Assembly: GCA_934728065.1 (NCBI GenBank)
Contig: CAKVDW010000009.1
Location: 1 to 64,000, forward strand
Direction: 5' to 3'
DNA length: 64,000 bases
Source of the DNA: an uncultured Campylobacter sp.
GTDB lineage: Bacteria; Campylobacterota; Campylobacteria; Campylobacterales; Campylobacteraceae
In this document: one piece after another, positions 15,750 through 24,670 of the stretch
Layout: each line of letters starts with the position of its first letter
Numbering within the stretch: the first letter of the stretch is position 1
Notes under the pieces: model-generated
Database searches by the model: none
Seen by the model: the letters and a program-made list of their open reading frames with translations, nothing else
Told to the model about the DNA's origin: nothing
Translations under genes and position numbers: made by a program

Positions 15750-16652
15750 TTAAATGCGGTGTTTAAGGCTTGCAAAAACAGCTTCGCAAAAATTTTGCAA
15801 GGCGCATTTGTCATAATCAAAATAAAGGCTTGGTTCTATGAGTTCGACCTCGTTTATAAGGGCTTTTCCTTTGCGTGTGATGAAATCGATTCTTGCGTAA
15901 AGCGGCTTTTGGGGTAAATGCGCTAAAATTTGCCTTGCTGTGTCAAGGCAGCTTTTTTCTACGACTTCGCAGCGATGAACGCTTGCGCCAAATTGCGAAT
16001 TTGCGCGAAACTCGCCACAAGCAACCTTTCGTGTGATAGCATAGTGAAATTTTGCGTTAAAAAACACAAGGCAAAGCTCGCCCTTGTCTAAAATCTCGCT
16101 CATAAATTCTTGCAAAACAAAGCCGTTTTTAAAGAGTTTGTCCTTAAAAAGTGAGTTTAAATTTAGCCCATCAAGCCTAAAAACTCCGTTGCCACTTTGT
16201 GAGACAAGGGGCTTGATGATGGGGTTTTGCCACATTTTTGCGCGTTTGAGTGCTTCGTCAATGGAATTTTGACTTGGGCGCACAAAAAGGCTAGGGACTA
16301 TGTCAAAGCCTAAATTTTCTAACTCTTTAAGATAGAGTTTAGATAAATTCCAGCGCAAAAGGGGCAAGGGGTTGAAAACAGCAAGATTTAAACGCTTGAT
16401 TTCGTCTAAAAAGCGTAAAAATTCATCATAATGCTGGCTATAATCCCACACCGCTAAGGGCAAAAGCACTGAATTTGAGCTTAAAATTTTTAAATCAAGC
16501 TCACGCCAAGGGGCGATTTTTGCCTCGCATTCAACGCCCCTTTCAGCCCAAAACACCTTTAAATGCGCGCAAAGTCCTTGCAAGGCTGAGTTGCCCTGCG
16601 GGTAGTCCTTGCACGAAAGTATGATGAAATCATTCTTTGATTTGTGTGGCAT
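15750..16652 (-). CDS. ATP-grasp enzyme (RimK/glutathione synthetase or DcsG-like)
   Basis: The roughly 300-aa protein has an ATP-grasp layout: an N-terminal pre-ATP domain, NPLPLLRWNLSKLYLKELEN, ATP-binding PIIKPLVSQSGNGVF, and a metal-binding end YARIDFITRKGKALINEVEL followed by IEPSLYF. It resembles glutathione-synthetase-fold ligases including DcsG-like proteins, which join a carboxylate to an amine or thiol. Substrate unknown. The open frame reaches 16727, but the ATG at 16652 is preferred because earlier codons lie deep in the cupredoxin gene. The remaining overlap is 23 bases. It is last in the porin-ABC-cupredoxin operon. Confidence 0.7.
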   Translation of the reverse strand: MPHKSKNDFIILSCKDYPQGNSALQGLCAHLKVFWAERGVECEAKIAPWRELDLKILSSNSVLLPLAVWDYSQHYDEFLRFLDEIKRLNLAVFNPLPLLRWNLSKLYLKELENLGFDIVPSLFVRPSQNSIDEALKRAKMWQNPIIKPLVSQSGNGVFRLDGLNLNSLFKDKLFKNGFVLQEFMSEILDKGELCLVFFNAKFHYAITRKVACGEFRANSQFGASVHRCEVVEKSCLDTARQILAHLPQKPLYARIDFITRKGKALINEVELIEPSLYFDYDKCALQNFCEAVFASLKHRI

Positions 16653-17070
16653 ACTTTTCAAGGCGACCCTTATTTTCGCTAACCCTTTTTTCAAGTTTTG
16701 GCACGGCAGCTTTTGCTTTGGCTGCATTTGTCGCCTTGCCCACTTGGATAATGCCTAGCATATTCATCATCTTGTGCGGCGGGCATTCGTAGATATAAAC
16801 GCCCTCTGTGTCAAATTTGAAAGTGGCTTTTTCATCTAGCTTGCTTTCAAATTTGCTTGCGCCCTCTGGGACAATCACGCTTTTAGCCCAGTGCGTTTTG
16901 TGTGTCGGCACAAAGGTAATGCTGTCGCCCTTTTGTATGTGAATGAAACCGGGTTCAAAGACCATAGTGCCTTCGTCATTAACATCAAGCATTTTGACTT
17001 CATAATCCTTTGCATAAGCAAAGGCACAAAGCAACGCTGTTGCTGACATAATCTTAACTATTTTTTTCAT
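16630..17070 (-). CDS. Periplasmic cupredoxin (pseudoazurin/plastocyanin-like)
   Basis: The 146-aa protein has a cleavable signal peptide (MKKIVKIMSATALLCAFAYA) and a type 1 copper site: His60 in THKTHWAKS, and Cys96-x2-His99-x4-Met104 in ECPPHKMMNM. The spacing equals that of pseudoazurins. A C-terminal Ala/Lys/Glu-rich helix (113-146) is extra. It could be an electron carrier or a periplasmic copper-binding partner. Its position after a FecBCD-type importer (overlapping the ATPase stop by 4 bases) favours a role in metal handling, which is an inference. Confidence 0.85.
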   Translation of the reverse strand: MKKIVKIMSATALLCAFAYAKDYEVKMLDVNDEGTMVFEPGFIHIQKGDSITFVPTHKTHWAKSVIVPEGASKFESKLDEKATFKFDTEGVYIYECPPHKMMNMLGIIQVGKATNAAKAKAAVPKLEKRVSENKGRLEKYATQIKE

Positions 17071-17861
17071 TTTTCCTCCTTTGTTAAGATATTTGTTTTA
17101 AGTGCTGATTTTGCCACGATGACGGGCTTGTTGCTCTCATCATAGAAAATATCGGCTTTGATTTTGTATAAATTTTCGATTAAATCTTTCGTTAAAACGC
17201 CCTTTGCCTCGCCTTGCGCCCAAATTTTGGCATCACTTAACACCACAAGTTCGTCAGCAAACTGCGAAGCAAGCGATAAATCGTGCAAGATGATGACGGT
17301 GATGAGTTTTTCTTTGCGCGTGTATGAGCGCACGCATTCGAGCAAGACACATTGATGGTGCATATCAAGCGCACTTACAGGCTCATCAAGCAGCAAAATT
17401 TCAGGCGCTTTGATAAGCACGGAGGCAAAAAGCACCATTTGCCTTTGCCCGCCGCTTAAATTTAAAATGTCTCTGCTGGCTAAATGCAAAATGCCAAGTT
17501 CTTCCATAAGGCTTAATGCCTGCGAAATTTGCGTGTCGCTCACATACATTCCAAGCTGGTCAATCAGCCCCAAAAGCACCACTTCAAGCGCGCTTAAACT
17601 CGCATCTACGCTACTATCTTGTGGCATATAGGCTATGCGTTTTTTCCACGCGAAATGATTTTTAAGGCTTAACTCCATTTGCTTGTGCGCTATACTGCCC
17701 TTAAAGGCTAAATCCCCAAACATTGCCGAGATGAGCGAGGTTTTGCCCGCTCCATTTGGACCAAGTATGGCATAAATTTTGCCCGCTTCAAATTCGCTAT
17801 TTATGGCATTTGCCACGCAAAGTTCGTTGCGATAAATGCTTAAATTTTCAAGCCTTAACAT
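17067..17861 (-). CDS. ABC transporter ATP-binding protein, FecE/BtuD type
   Basis: The ATPase drives import through the adjacent FecCD-type permease. Visible are Walker A GPNGAGKT (34-41), signature LSGGQRQM, Walker B ILLLDEPVSALD and the switch His in VIILHDLSLASQF. The frame extends to 17891, but the ATG at 17861 has AAAGGAAAAGCGT before it and overlaps the permease stop (ATGTTAA), giving the usual 264 aa. Family knowledge points to a ferric chelate, haem, cobalamin or other metal complex as cargo; the sequence does not decide. Confidence 0.9.
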   Translation of the reverse strand: MLRLENLSIYRNELCVANAINSEFEAGKIYAILGPNGAGKTSLISAMFGDLAFKGSIAHKQMELSLKNHFAWKKRIAYMPQDSSVDASLSALEVVLLGLIDQLGMYVSDTQISQALSLMEELGILHLASRDILNLSGGQRQMVLFASVLIKAPEILLLDEPVSALDMHHQCVLLECVRSYTRKEKLITVIILHDLSLASQFADELVVLSDAKIWAQGEAKGVLTKDLIENLYKIKADIFYDESNKPVIVAKSALKTNILTKEEK

Positions 17862-18916
17862 ACGCTTTTCCTTTTTGATAAAATTATCCAAAAGAAAAAC
17901 GGCACACCGACAAAAGAAGTAACGATACCCACAGGAAAGAGTGCGCCGGGGATTATGATTTTAGAAAGCACTGAGGCTATGGACAAAAAGGCTGCACCGC
18001 AAAACATAGCACTTGGCAAAAAAAACCTTTGGTCTTCTCCAACAAGAGTGCGAGCGATATGCGGGGCGACAAGCCCGATAAAGCCGATAACGCCGACAAA
18101 AGAAATGGCTGTGGCTGTCATTATGGAGACGATAAGCAAAGTGCGAAAGCGCAAGGCGTTTAAATTCACGCCCATACTTTTTGCCCTTGCCTCGCCAAGC
18201 CTTAAAGCCGTGAGTTTCCACGAGTCCTTTAAAAGCAAGGCGATACAAAGTGTGCTTACCGCAAAAATCACGGCTAAATTTATCCAATTTGCCTTTTGCA
18301 AAGACCCAAAAAGCCAAAACAAAATGAGCTGCGAAATTTCAGGGCTTGATAAAAACTGCACGAGCGAAAGTAGGCTTTGAAACAAAAACAAAAGCGCAAT
18401 GCCTACTAGCACAAGTGTGGCTGAGCTAAAACGGCGCATAGCCGCAAAGGAAAAAAGCACCGCTGCACTAAGCATAGTCATCACAAAAGCCCCAACAGGC
18501 ACAGCAAAAAGCAAGGGCAAACCAAAGCTCCCAAAGGCTATGACAAGGCTTGCCCCAAAGCCAGCTGCTGCTGCAAGTCCCAAAGTATAAGGGCTTGCCA
18601 TAGGATTGTTAAGTAGGGTTTGGATTTCAGCCCCGCCCACGCCCAAAGCACCGCCAACCACTAACGCCATAAGCGCGATAGGCAAACGCAAATCAAAAAC
18701 TATCGCCAAAGTCGTTTCATCGACACTTATGTCGTCAAAAAAAGGGCTTAAAAGTGCGTCTAAAACTTCTCGTGGGGGCAAAAGCGATGGACCTGTGGCT
18801 ATGTCAAAAATGAGCGAGACAAAAGCCACAGCCAAAAAGCTGATGATGATAACAAAGCGTTTAAATTCACGCTTTCTGTGTGCTTTGAGTGCGCTTTGAA
18901 CTTGCTCGCTCATCAT
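17855..18916 (-). CDS. ABC transporter permease, FecCD/BtuC family
   Basis: The 353-aa inner membrane protein has about ten hydrophobic segments. The FecCD hallmarks are LPIALMALVVGGALGVGGAE with LLNNPMASPYTLG near the N-terminal third, and FVGVIGFIGLVAPHIARTLV toward the end. It acts as a homodimer with the ATPase encoded next and receives cargo from the binding protein 11 bases upstream. Full length, no disruption. Confidence 0.92.
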   Translation of the reverse strand: MMSEQVQSALKAHRKREFKRFVIIISFLAVAFVSLIFDIATGPSLLPPREVLDALLSPFFDDISVDETTLAIVFDLRLPIALMALVVGGALGVGGAEIQTLLNNPMASPYTLGLAAAAGFGASLVIAFGSFGLPLLFAVPVGAFVMTMLSAAVLFSFAAMRRFSSATLVLVGIALLFLFQSLLSLVQFLSSPEISQLILFWLFGSLQKANWINLAVIFAVSTLCIALLLKDSWKLTALRLGEARAKSMGVNLNALRFRTLLIVSIMTATAISFVGVIGFIGLVAPHIARTLVGEDQRFFLPSAMFCGAAFLSIASVLSKIIIPGALFPVGIVTSFVGVPFFFWIILSKRKSVC

Positions 18917-18927
18917 TTGTCCTTAAT

Positions 18928-20031
18928 TTACTCAGCACGAATGCCAAAAGTGCCTTGTGGGATTATCGGCAGATACTTTTTGTGAAAATCCACATAGGTT
19001 TTAATCGGGTCAATGTCCTCAAACAAGTCAGGATACAAGGCTTTTGCAAGGTATTGTATCATACTTGCATCGGCTAGATTGCGTGAAGCGCCCATATAAA
19101 GCCCATAAAGGCGGTTTTGTTGAATTGCTGGGAGCGAATTCCACGCTGGGCGTTTTTTGTAAGCTGCTAGTCTTTTTAAGGCTTCTTTTTTGTCAATTCC
19201 TATGCCCATCACCATAGCTTCTTTGCTCTTTTTAAGCTCTGTTTCGCGCCCAGCTATCATTATAACCTCTGGCTTTGAAACGATGATTTGCTCGGGGTTT
19301 ATCGGCGCCCATTGCGTTACAAAGGGTGCTGCTATGTTTTCTCCGCCCGCTAAATCAATAAGCGAACCCCACATATCCTTGCCATAAGTAATGCCCGCTT
19401 CATTTGGTCCCTTGTTGCCAAATTCTATGTAAATTTTAGGCTTTTTGCGCTTTGCCTTTGCTATGCGGTTTTGCACTTCATTTGCTATGCCTTCATACCA
19501 TTTGGCAAGCTCTGCGGCTTTCTTTTTCTCGCCTGTGATTTCGCCCAACAGTTTGGTTGAAAGCAAGTGCCTTTCAAGCGTTTCGCGGTTATAATCCAAA
19601 ATGATTATAGGAATGTTCGCCTCAATGACAGGTTCAAGGTCAAATTCCAAAAGCTGCCACTGCCACGCCGCTAAAATCAGCAAATCAGGCTTTAAAGCAA
19701 GCACCTTTTCTACCGAAAAAGTGCCAACCTCAGCCTCGCCAAAGTCTGCAAGCTTGTTAAGACGAGGCACAGCCTTGCTATACACCTCCCAGCTTGCGGG
19801 TGTCCAGTCCGTCCAAACGGCTTTTGAAAAGCCTACGACATTGTCAAGTGCCTTTACACCGCCAACAGCGATGAAATCAGTATAGTAAAAGCCCAAAGCT
19901 ATGCGTTTAGCGGGTAAATTTACCTTAACTTCGCGCCCCAAGACATCTTTGAGAACCTTTACCTCCGCAAAGGCTGAATTTGCGATGAATATCCCAAGCA
20001 GGATAAAGACTAATTTTGCTAAATTTTTCAT
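18928..20031 (-). CDS. Periplasmic substrate-binding protein of a FecBCD-type importer
   Basis: The 367-aa protein has a signal peptide ending SAFA at residue 22. It then shows the two-lobed class III (PF01497-type) binding protein pattern: DVLGREVKVNLPAKRIA, a long bridging helix, and GGENIAAPF with NPEQIIVSKPEVIMIAGRE. It lies 15 bases after the porin stop with AAAGGAGAAAAA before the ATG, so it is co-transcribed with the porin. Cargo is likely a metal or metal chelate. No TonB-dependent receptor is nearby, so outer membrane passage may depend on the porin. Confidence 0.9.
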   Translation of the reverse strand: MKNLAKLVFILLGIFIANSAFAEVKVLKDVLGREVKVNLPAKRIALGFYYTDFIAVGGVKALDNVVGFSKAVWTDWTPASWEVYSKAVPRLNKLADFGEAEVGTFSVEKVLALKPDLLILAAWQWQLLEFDLEPVIEANIPIIILDYNRETLERHLLSTKLLGEITGEKKKAAELAKWYEGIANEVQNRIAKAKRKKPKIYIEFGNKGPNEAGITYGKDMWGSLIDLAGGENIAAPFVTQWAPINPEQIIVSKPEVIMIAGRETELKKSKEAMVMGIGIDKKEALKRLAAYKKRPAWNSLPAIQQNRLYGLYMGASRNLADASMIQYLAKALYPDLFEDIDPIKTYVDFHKKYLPIIPQGTFGIRAE

Positions 20032-20046
20032 TTTTTCTCCTTTAAG

Positions 20047-21344
20047 TTAGAAATTATAAACCATTTGCACTCGAGTGGTGTTTTTACTACCATCAAAGCC
20101 ATCACTATCATTAACATTTAAATGAGAGTAAAAAGCTGTGAAATTTAGCTTTTTTGACACTTTATAACCAAGCCTACCGACAAGTTCAAGTTTTTTACCA
20201 GCTCTTAAATCATAAGTTTGATTTCGCGTAACTTTTGTATCCGCATACACTACATCCCCACCTACGCGAATGCCAAAAAAAGAGTAGCCCAAAGTGGCAT
20301 AACCTATGGTATTTTGCCCTTTTGAGCCTGTTAGATGCGAGCCGTCTGTATAAATCATCTCCTGTCCGCCTATGGTGCTTATGTCTCCTGTGTCTTCAAT
20401 CACCGTAAGCGTGAATTTATCTTTCTTTCCATAATACGCACCGCCCAAACTCATATCAAAACCATATACCATAAATGAAGCTTTAAGCCCTACAAAATTA
20501 CCGTTATCGCCGTTTATAGTGCGTTTAAAATCGCCTTGTAAAGTGTTGCCAAGATAATTTGCCATAAGCGCAAATTTAGTATTATCGTTAAATTTAAGGC
20601 TATACGCCAAATCAAGCGCGTATAAACTCAAGCTTTTATCTATAATACCAAACCAAAGATTTGTTTTTAGCCCCATACTGCTGAAATTTCCAAGCAAAGC
20701 CCCGCCGTAAAGATTATAATCATACAAAGGCAAATTTGCATACGAGCTGTTTGCGACGCCATTTGCACCCATTACATAGCCAAGGTCGCCACCCTGTCCG
20801 CCTTGCTCATCACTGTTGTAAGAATCGAACGCAAAAGCTTGAAAATTCAAGCCTTGCGTAAGGGCAAAGTTAAATTTCGCGCCAACGCCAACTAATCCAT
20901 CGTAATAATTTTCCGTCCAAATAGAATTAATTTGTTGCTTACCACCAATGAAATTAATGCCAAAATTTTGATTGTCGTATTCAAAATAACTTTGACGCAA
21001 AACCAAAGGTAATTTGGTATTTGCCGAACGCCCACTGTATCCATCCTCTTTCGTAGGTCCGTAGCGCACTTGCAAAAAGGCTTTGAAATTATCATCTATG
21101 GCGACTTTTGTGCCAAAATTCGCAAGCCATCTATGGTCTTGCTTGCTAGCTATCAATCCTCTACTATCCGCAAAGCCCGTTTTATCTCTGCTGATAAAGC
21201 CTGTGTCATAACGATACCTTATAACACCCGAAAAATCCACGCCTTTGATGTATTCTTCAAGTGGTGTAGCGTTGAGTGAAAGTGGCATTGTGGTAAGCAA
21301 AAATGAAATGCCCCCCCCCATATTAAACGATTTATTGTTGCCAT
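20047..21344 (-). CDS. MOMP-like outer membrane porin, phase-variable, appears OFF (frameshifted) here
   Basis: The mature barrel resembles the Campylobacter major outer membrane protein: it starts LEEYIKGVDFSGVIRYRYDT and ends in VQMVYNF with the terminal Phe needed for assembly. The best start is the ATG at 21344, with GAGGAAA spaced correctly and a TATACT -10 upstream (21387-21382). From it the first codons read MATINRLIWGG, but the G9 tract (21319-21311) puts them out of frame with the barrel. G10 or G7 would give the signal peptide MATINRLIWGGGISFLLTTM ending SLNA. An alternative in-frame ATG at 21357 lacks a ribosome binding site and gives a poor signal peptide. First gene of a six-gene operon. 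Confidence 0.8.
21311..21319 (-). repeat. Poly-G (G9) contingency tract in the porin signal peptide
   Basis: Nine consecutive C on the plus strand (G on the coding strand) lie within the porin's leader. Poly-G tracts of 8-12 are the standard phase-variation switch in Campylobacter. With nine G the well-supported start is out of frame. Confidence 0.85.
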
Positions 21345-21381
21345 TGTGTTTCCTCATAAATTTCAAAAAAAACAATGTGAA

Positions 21382-21387
21382 AGTATA
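21382..21387 (-). promoter_or_regulatory. Extended -10 of the porin operon
   Basis: TTTGCTATACT on the minus strand predicts transcription from about 21375, leaving a roughly 30-base leader to the ATG at 21344 and ruling out the far-upstream start codons. Confidence 0.6.
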
Positions 21388-21465
21388 GCAAATAAAACTT
21401 AAATTAGTATTAAATATCAAAAAGTTATAAAAAAAAATTTTTATCAAAATTAAGACAAATCCCAT

Positions 21466-21841
21466 AAAATAAACTTTAAATAAGTATTTTGAGCTGAATT
21501 TTTGTCAAAAATTTTGCATTTATTTTGAGAACTCTTTTAAATTTTAAAGAATTTTTAGCAAGAAATAAATTTTATCAATGATAAATATTATAAAATTTGT
21601 GCTGTTTTTGTGTGGATTAAAAAGCGATTTTTTGCAAATATAAAAATCCTTTAAATTCGCTTAATATACTTATATTTTGCAAGGTGATGAGCTTCATCGC
21701 CAGCATACTATCAAGCCCACCGCTAAAAAGTGCTAAGTGCTTTCAAAATTTATCCTTTTGTTTTTGGCATTATAGCCTAAATTAAGCAGCCATTTTGTTT
21801 GAGCTATTTTGAGAATTTAAATCAAAAATAGCTCAAAAAAT
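21466..21841. other. Gene-free AT-rich spacer with a duplicated gene fragment
   Basis: This 376-base stretch between the porin operon promoter and lutC contains AT-rich DNA and the fragment at 21675-21747. Nothing else was recognised. Confidence 0.6.
21675..21747 (-). pseudogene. Dead duplicate of the 5' end of the PP-loop gene at 15566
   Basis: Bases 21675-21735 are identical over 61 positions to 15496-15556, and 21737-21747 match 15557-15567 after one inserted base. The copy includes the TTG start and about 25 codons, but the insertion at about codon 4 brings in a TAG. The rest of the gene is missing. Confidence 0.9.
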
Positions 21842-22501
21842 TTAATATAAAATCAAATGAACCTTTTGTGAGCCGTGCACACCAAAAACGGTAATAAGCT
21901 CAATGTCGGCTGTGCGCGATGGTCCTGCGATAAATAAAATGTTGTTAGGCAAGTTAGGATTTTCTTTTTTAACCAAATTTAAAGCTTGGCTCATACTTTT
22001 AACCACATCTTCTTTTTTTAGCAGGATAATGCAAAGCGTGGGCGCAAGAGATAGCATTCTTGGCTGTTCTTTAGAGCTTAAAACGCAAACTACACCGTGC
22101 GAACTTACTCCACAACGAGCATTGATAATAGAAAATTCGCTATGAAAAACCTTTTGCCTTAAATTTTCAATTTGCTCATTAAAGCAAATCTTCTCGCTGG
22201 CGTTGATTTTACTCAAATCAAGCCCTAAATTTGACGGATAAATCAGCTTTTCGTAGCCATAACCTGCCACAATCTCATTAATTTTAGCCTCCAAATTCGC
22301 CTTATCACTTTCCTCAACGATGAATTTGTTGTCCGTCATCTTTTGTTTCATTTCCTCAATGGCATTTGCAGAACTTTTAATATGCACAGCTGGGTCAGTG
22401 CTTGGTTTATAAATAAAATTTTCTCCCTTAAAACCTTGCTTAAGTCCTGCAAATATCGCTTCTTTGCTGCGATTTGAAATTTCAGCTCTACTCTCACTCA
22501 T
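21842..22501 (-). CDS. lutC: LutC-like lactate utilisation protein
   Basis: This DUF162/LUD-domain subunit belongs to the LutABC complex, which oxidises L-lactate to pyruvate. The frame extends to 22573, but the ATG at 22501 (MSESRAEISNRSKEAIFAGL) has AAGGGGTGCGTT before it and gives 219 aa, the family length. The end contains NILFIAGPSRTADIELI and GVHGSQKVHLILY, typical of the LUD fold (GPSxTADIE...GxHGPxxxH). It overlaps lutB by 8 bases. The His-rich end is intact. Confidence 0.9.
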   Translation of the reverse strand: MSESRAEISNRSKEAIFAGLKQGFKGENFIYKPSTDPAVHIKSSANAIEEMKQKMTDNKFIVEESDKANLEAKINEIVAGYGYEKLIYPSNLGLDLSKINASEKICFNEQIENLRQKVFHSEFSIINARCGVSSHGVVCVLSSKEQPRMLSLAPTLCIILLKKEDVVKSMSQALNLVKKENPNLPNNILFIAGPSRTADIELITVFGVHGSQKVHLILY

Positions 22502-23933
22502 AACGCACCCCTTCAATTTTTTGCACCTCTTTGTGTAAATCAAGCTTGATTTGCGGCAAATCCTTATAAGCACTCCATTTTTTTACCACAGGTAAAACGC
22601 CTTTTAAGCTCTGCAAAACGCCATTAAAGCGGTGAGCCTTTGAGATAGCAAATCTCCACAAATCCCCACTTGTTGCCATTTTTTGAAATTGCTTAAAAAT
22701 AAAAGCCTCAGTTGCGCTGTGGTGGAGCTTGTTTGAGTTAAGTGGTAAATCCTCCCCTTGCCCAACTTTATTTCCTCTTAAAGTGCGGATTAAATCAGCT
22801 AGCGGAATTTCCACAGGACACACCTCGCTACAACGCCCACAAAGCGAACAAAAGCTCAAAATATCACCCGCTTCATCAATGCCAAAGAGATTTGGGCTAA
22901 TCACCTCGCCTATGGGACCAGGATATACAGCTTGATAAGCGTGTCCGCCGATTTTATCATATACAGGGCAAAAATTCATACAAGTGCCACATCTTATACA
23001 ACGCAAAGCTTCATAATAATTTTTACTTGCTAGCATATCGCTTCTGTGGTGATTAAATAGCACTATATGCACTTCTTTTGGTCCATCAAGCTCGTCCTTG
23101 CGCGGTCCTGTGATGATATTGTTGTAGGTTGGGATAAACTGCCCTGTGGCACTTGGTGTAAGTAAGCACACCATAGTTGCAGCATCTTCAAAGCTTTCAA
23201 GAACTTTTTCTATGCCACAAATAATGACATGAATGTCTGGAGCTGTGGTGCACATTCTGCCATTGCCCTCATTTTCGATAAGCCAAACCGCTCCCTCGCG
23301 AGACATAGCAAAGTTTGCACCACTTAAACCCATTTGAAGTCCTTCAAATTGATTTCGCAAATGCACTCTTGCTATGGCGTTAAGCTTTTCAGGCTCGCTT
23401 TCAAGGGGAGCATTGAGCTTGTCTTTGAAAATTTCGCCGATTTCATAGCGATTTTTGTGTATAGCAGGCACGACTATATGCACGGGCGCTTCGTGGTTAA
23501 GCTGTATGATAAGCTCGCCCAAATCCGTTTCAATGGCTTGCAAACCCTTGCCTTCTAGGTAGTGATTAAGCCCTACTTCCTCGCTAGCCATTGATTTGCC
23601 TTTGAGTATCTTGCTGATATTTTTTTCAAGCATTAGCTGGTAAATAATCTCACAAGCATCGGTGTCGCTATCAGCCCAATGCACCTGCATTCCGTTTTTA
23701 GTAGCGTTTTTTTCAAATTCTAACAAACGCTCTGGTAAATTCATTAAGGCATTGTTTTTAGCTTGTTTTGCCTTAGCTCTTAAACCTTGCCAATCCTCGA
23801 ATTTACTCTCAATAACCTTGCCACGGTTGTTTTGTAAAGTGTGCATAGCCGATGAAACATTTTCGCGCATTTGCGTGTCGGCTAATTTTTGATGAACGAT
23901 TTTTTCGTGTGGAATTTTATGTGTGTTACTCAT
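22494..23933 (-). CDS. lutB: LutB-like iron-sulfur lactate utilisation protein
   Basis: The 479-aa protein has an N-terminal LUD (DUF162) domain (GANFAMSREGAVWLIENEGN, then GRMCTTAPDIHV) and two [4Fe-4S] motifs: CIRCGTCMNFCPV and CSLCGRCSEVCPV. A C-terminal extension follows. It is the electron-transfer subunit of the LutABC lactate dehydrogenase. ATGA overlaps link it to lutA upstream. This matches the C. jejuni non-flavin L-lactate dehydrogenase operon as I recall it. Confidence 0.93.
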   Translation of the reverse strand: MSNTHKIPHEKIVHQKLADTQMRENVSSAMHTLQNNRGKVIESKFEDWQGLRAKAKQAKNNALMNLPERLLEFEKNATKNGMQVHWADSDTDACEIIYQLMLEKNISKILKGKSMASEEVGLNHYLEGKGLQAIETDLGELIIQLNHEAPVHIVVPAIHKNRYEIGEIFKDKLNAPLESEPEKLNAIARVHLRNQFEGLQMGLSGANFAMSREGAVWLIENEGNGRMCTTAPDIHVIICGIEKVLESFEDAATMVCLLTPSATGQFIPTYNNIITGPRKDELDGPKEVHIVLFNHHRSDMLASKNYYEALRCIRCGTCMNFCPVYDKIGGHAYQAVYPGPIGEVISPNLFGIDEAGDILSFCSLCGRCSEVCPVEIPLADLIRTLRGNKVGQGEDLPLNSNKLHHSATEAFIFKQFQKMATSGDLWRFAISKAHRFNGVLQSLKGVLPVVKKWSAYKDLPQIKLDLHKEVQKIEGVRYE

Positions 23934-24670
23934 AAACTCGCTCCTTCTAGGCGTTTAAGCAAGAAGTCATACAAATGGATTCCCTTTATATCAAGCCCCA
24001 TTCTACTCATAGTGCCGTTTATGTTAAGCAAACAGCCGCCATCGCCACTGATGACATATTTTGCTCCGCTATTTTGTATATCTTTGACCTTTTCTCTTGC
24101 CATAGCGTTTGAAATTTCAGGCTCTTTTACCGAAAAAGTCCCACCAAAGCCACAGCACTCTTCTTCGTGCGTAAGCTCTACTAGCTCGACATTTTTGAGC
24201 CTTTTGAGTAAATTTTTGCTCGCCTCAACGCTTTTTTGCACGCGTAAAGCGTGGCAGTTGCTGTGCCAAGTGATTTTAATGGGTTCGCCTCTATCCTCAT
24301 AACTCACATTTAGAGTTTTGTCAAGGTATTGTGAAAGTTCTATGACGCGTGAGCTGAATTTTGCCACCTTGTCATAATTTTTATCGTCCTTAAAAAGCTC
24401 CAAATAATCGTGGCTCATCATACCCGCACACGAGCCGCTAGGCACGATGATAGGATAATCCTCATCAAAAAGCTCGGTATTATACAAAGCTACTGCCTTG
24501 CTTTCGTTAAAATAACCTGAATTAAAAGAAGGTTGCGCACAACAGGTTTGGTTTTTTTTGAAAATCACCTCAACGCCTTCTTTACGCAAGAGTTTTATGC
24601 CATTTAGCACCATTTCTTGCATAGCAGCAGAGCCTAAACAGGTAGCGTAAAAATAAACAGTTTTTTGCAT
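23930..24670 (-). CDS. lutA: LutA-like cysteine-rich (CCG domain) lactate utilisation protein
   Basis: The 246-aa protein has two CCG-type cysteine clusters, one with KNQTCCAQPSFNSGY and one with EECCGFGGTFSVKEPEIS, plus ATCLGSAA and SCAGMM loops that bind iron-sulfur in heterodisulfide-reductase-like proteins. The frame runs to 24730, but the ATG at 24670 has AAAAAGGAGAAAAA before it. First gene of lutABC; lctP lies about 300 bases further along on the same strand. Confidence 0.93.
   Translation of the reverse strand: MQKTVYFYATCLGSAAMQEMVLNGIKLLRKEGVEVIFKKNQTCCAQPSFNSGYFNESKAVALYNTELFDEDYPIIVPSGSCAGMMSHDYLELFKDDKNYDKVAKFSSRVIELSQYLDKTLNVSYEDRGEPIKITWHSNCHALRVQKSVEASKNLLKRLKNVELVELTHEEECCGFGGTFSVKEPEISNAMAREKVKDIQNSGAKYVISGDGGCLLNINGTMSRMGLDIKGIHLYDFLLKRLEGASL

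Noticed and set aside
21345-21465. Upstream in-frame extension of the porin to 21465
   Set aside because: It lies before the predicted promoter (-10 at 21387-21382) and encodes a hydrophobic AT-rich stretch without family similarity.
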